Source: an uncultured Bacilli bacterium (lineage in GTDB: Bacteria; Bacillota_I; Bacilli_A; RF39; UBA660). Taken from it: a stretch of 22,864 nt of DNA. Below, piece after piece: positions 22,095 to 22,864 of the stretch. The first letter of the stretch is position 1. Each line of letters opens with the position of its first letter. The stretch is from contig CANQRX010000009.1 of NCBI GenBank assembly GCA_947626425.1, positions 1 through 22,864 on the forward strand, read 5' to 3'. The translations under genes were made by a program, and so were the position numbers. Below the pieces are notes generated by a model that was not told the origin of the DNA, did not search any database, and saw only the letters and a program-made list of their open reading frames with translations.

Positions 22095-22864
22095 ATGAAA
22101 AATGAAATTATATTATTTGAAAATCAAAACGTTAAATTAGAAGTCAATATGAAAGATGAAACCGTGTGGCTTACACAAGAACAAATGGGAACTTTATTTG
22201 GAAAGTCAAAATCAACAATAAATGAACATATTAAGAACATTTATAGAGAAAAAGAACTAGAAGAAAAGGAAACATTAAGAAAATTCGGAAATTCCGAATT
22301 TAGTGCAAAGCCTACAAATTATTACAATTTAGATGTAATAATTAGTGTTGGATATCGGGTAAAATCTAAAAATGGTATTATTTTTAGAAAATGGGCAACT
22401 AAAATATTAAAAGATTATATGATTAAAGGTTATGCTGTTAATCAAAAAAGATTGGAGTATTTAGAAAAAACTGTTAAATTGCTAGATATTGCTAGTCGTG
22501 GTAATGAAAGATTAACAGGTGAGGAAACAAAAGAAATATTACAAGTTATAAATGAATACTCTAAAGCCCTTGATTTGTTAGATGATTATGACCATAGAAC
22601 TTTAAAAAAGATAAATGGCAAAAAAAGTGAAAAAGTTATTACTTACAAGGAATGTATGAATGTAATTGATAAATTAAGATTTAACAATGAAAGTAGTTTA
22701 TTTGCTTTAGAAAGAGATAATAATTTCGAATCTATAATAAATGATATATACCAGTCTTTTGATGGCCAAGATGTTTATCCAACTATTGAAGAAAAAGCAA
22801 AAGAAAAAGGTATTTGTAATATTGTTGCAGAAGTAACCTTTGGAAATGAATATAGTTTAAGAAA
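22095..22864 (+). CDS. RhuM-family protein (3' end outside window)
   Basis: An open frame from ATG 22095 (MKNEIILFENQNVKLEV), 8 bases after GGAGGG, to the window edge: at least 256 residues. The N-terminal part has the RhuM signature: VWLTQEQMGTLFGKSKSTINEHIKNI (helix-turn-helix-like), then TNYYNLDVIISVGYRVKSKNGIIFRKWATKILKDYMIKGY. RhuM-type proteins (named from a Salmonella pathogenicity island gene) are common on genomic islands and are poorly understood. Many continue into a Fic/Doc-like domain. Here FDGQDVYPTIEEKA, which usually precedes the Fic core, is followed by VAEVTFGNEYSL rather than a recognisable HPFxDGNK motif. The C-terminus is not in the window. A decayed paralogue lies directly upstream. 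Confidence 0.88.
   Translation, partial: MKNEIILFENQNVKLEVNMKDETVWLTQEQMGTLFGKSKSTINEHIKNIYREKELEEKETLRKFGNSEFSAKPTNYYNLDVIISVGYRVKSKNGIIFRKWATKILKDYMIKGYAVNQKRLEYLEKTVKLLDIASRGNERLTGEETKEILQVINEYSKALDLLDDYDHRTLKKINGKKSEKVITYKECMNVIDKLRFNNESSLFALERDNNFESIINDIYQSFDGQDVYPTIEEKAKEKGICNIVAEVTFGNEYSLR

Overview
The window looks like chromosome from a low-GC Gram-positive bacterium (Bacilli/Erysipelotrichia-like, perhaps a gut or host-associated lineage). The evidence is a very AT-rich base composition, strong AGGAGG-type ribosome binding sites, textbook TTGACA/TATAAT promoters, CIRCE heat-shock operators, and a type II-A CRISPR-Cas locus. TGA is read as stop (for example in cas2 and the MATE fusion gene) and Trp is always TGG, so this is not a code-4 mollicute. 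Species cannot be named from sequence alone.

Layout. 1-2710: two tandem, very similar AAA-ATPase-like/PD-(D/E)XK genes (the first cut by the window edge). 2725-4702: htpG (Hsp90) behind a consensus promoter bracketed by two CIRCE operators. 4718-6317: an unrecognised 189-aa protein with a Cys-His-Asp pattern, then an SDR oxidoreductase of the 3alpha-hydroxysteroid dehydrogenase/carbonyl reductase type. 6329-7064: a coiled-coil hypothetical gene converging on a small ribbon-helix-helix-like gene. 7275-9451: a 20-bp perfect palindrome, promoter and leader terminator preceding a MATE transporter fused to a cytidylate-kinase-like domain.

9462-17196 is a complete type II-A CRISPR-Cas system. A tracrRNA is encoded on the minus strand upstream of cas9. 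It is followed by cas9-cas1-cas2-csn2 (overlapping, co-directional), a short leader, and 24 repeats with 23 spacers, the last repeat degenerate. Catalytic residues of Cas9 (both nuclease sites) and Cas1 are present, so interference and spacer acquisition both look functional. The tracrRNA promoter lies on top of the cas9 ribosome binding site, and the predicted cas9 leader is antisense to the whole tracrRNA. The CRISPR leader carries rearranged pieces complementary to the repeat.

17197-18057: decayed sequence, a 49-aa ORF and a membrane-anchored hypothetical protein. 18062-19615: a leader mini-ORF with a hairpin, then a short Rel/SpoT-like protein whose (p)ppGpp hydrolase residues are intact but whose synthetase residues are substituted. 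19645-21510: an nfeD - SPFH/stomatin - DNA glycosylase operon. 21523-21691: a cluster of five 17-bp TGTG-N9-CACA palindromes. 21741-22864: a broken RhuM-family remnant followed by an intact RhuM-family gene running off the window.

The best candidates for something undescribed are the tracrRNA/cas9 antisense arrangement, the antirepeat-bearing CRISPR leader, the 17-bp palindrome cluster, and the hydrolase-only Rel protein behind a leader ORF.
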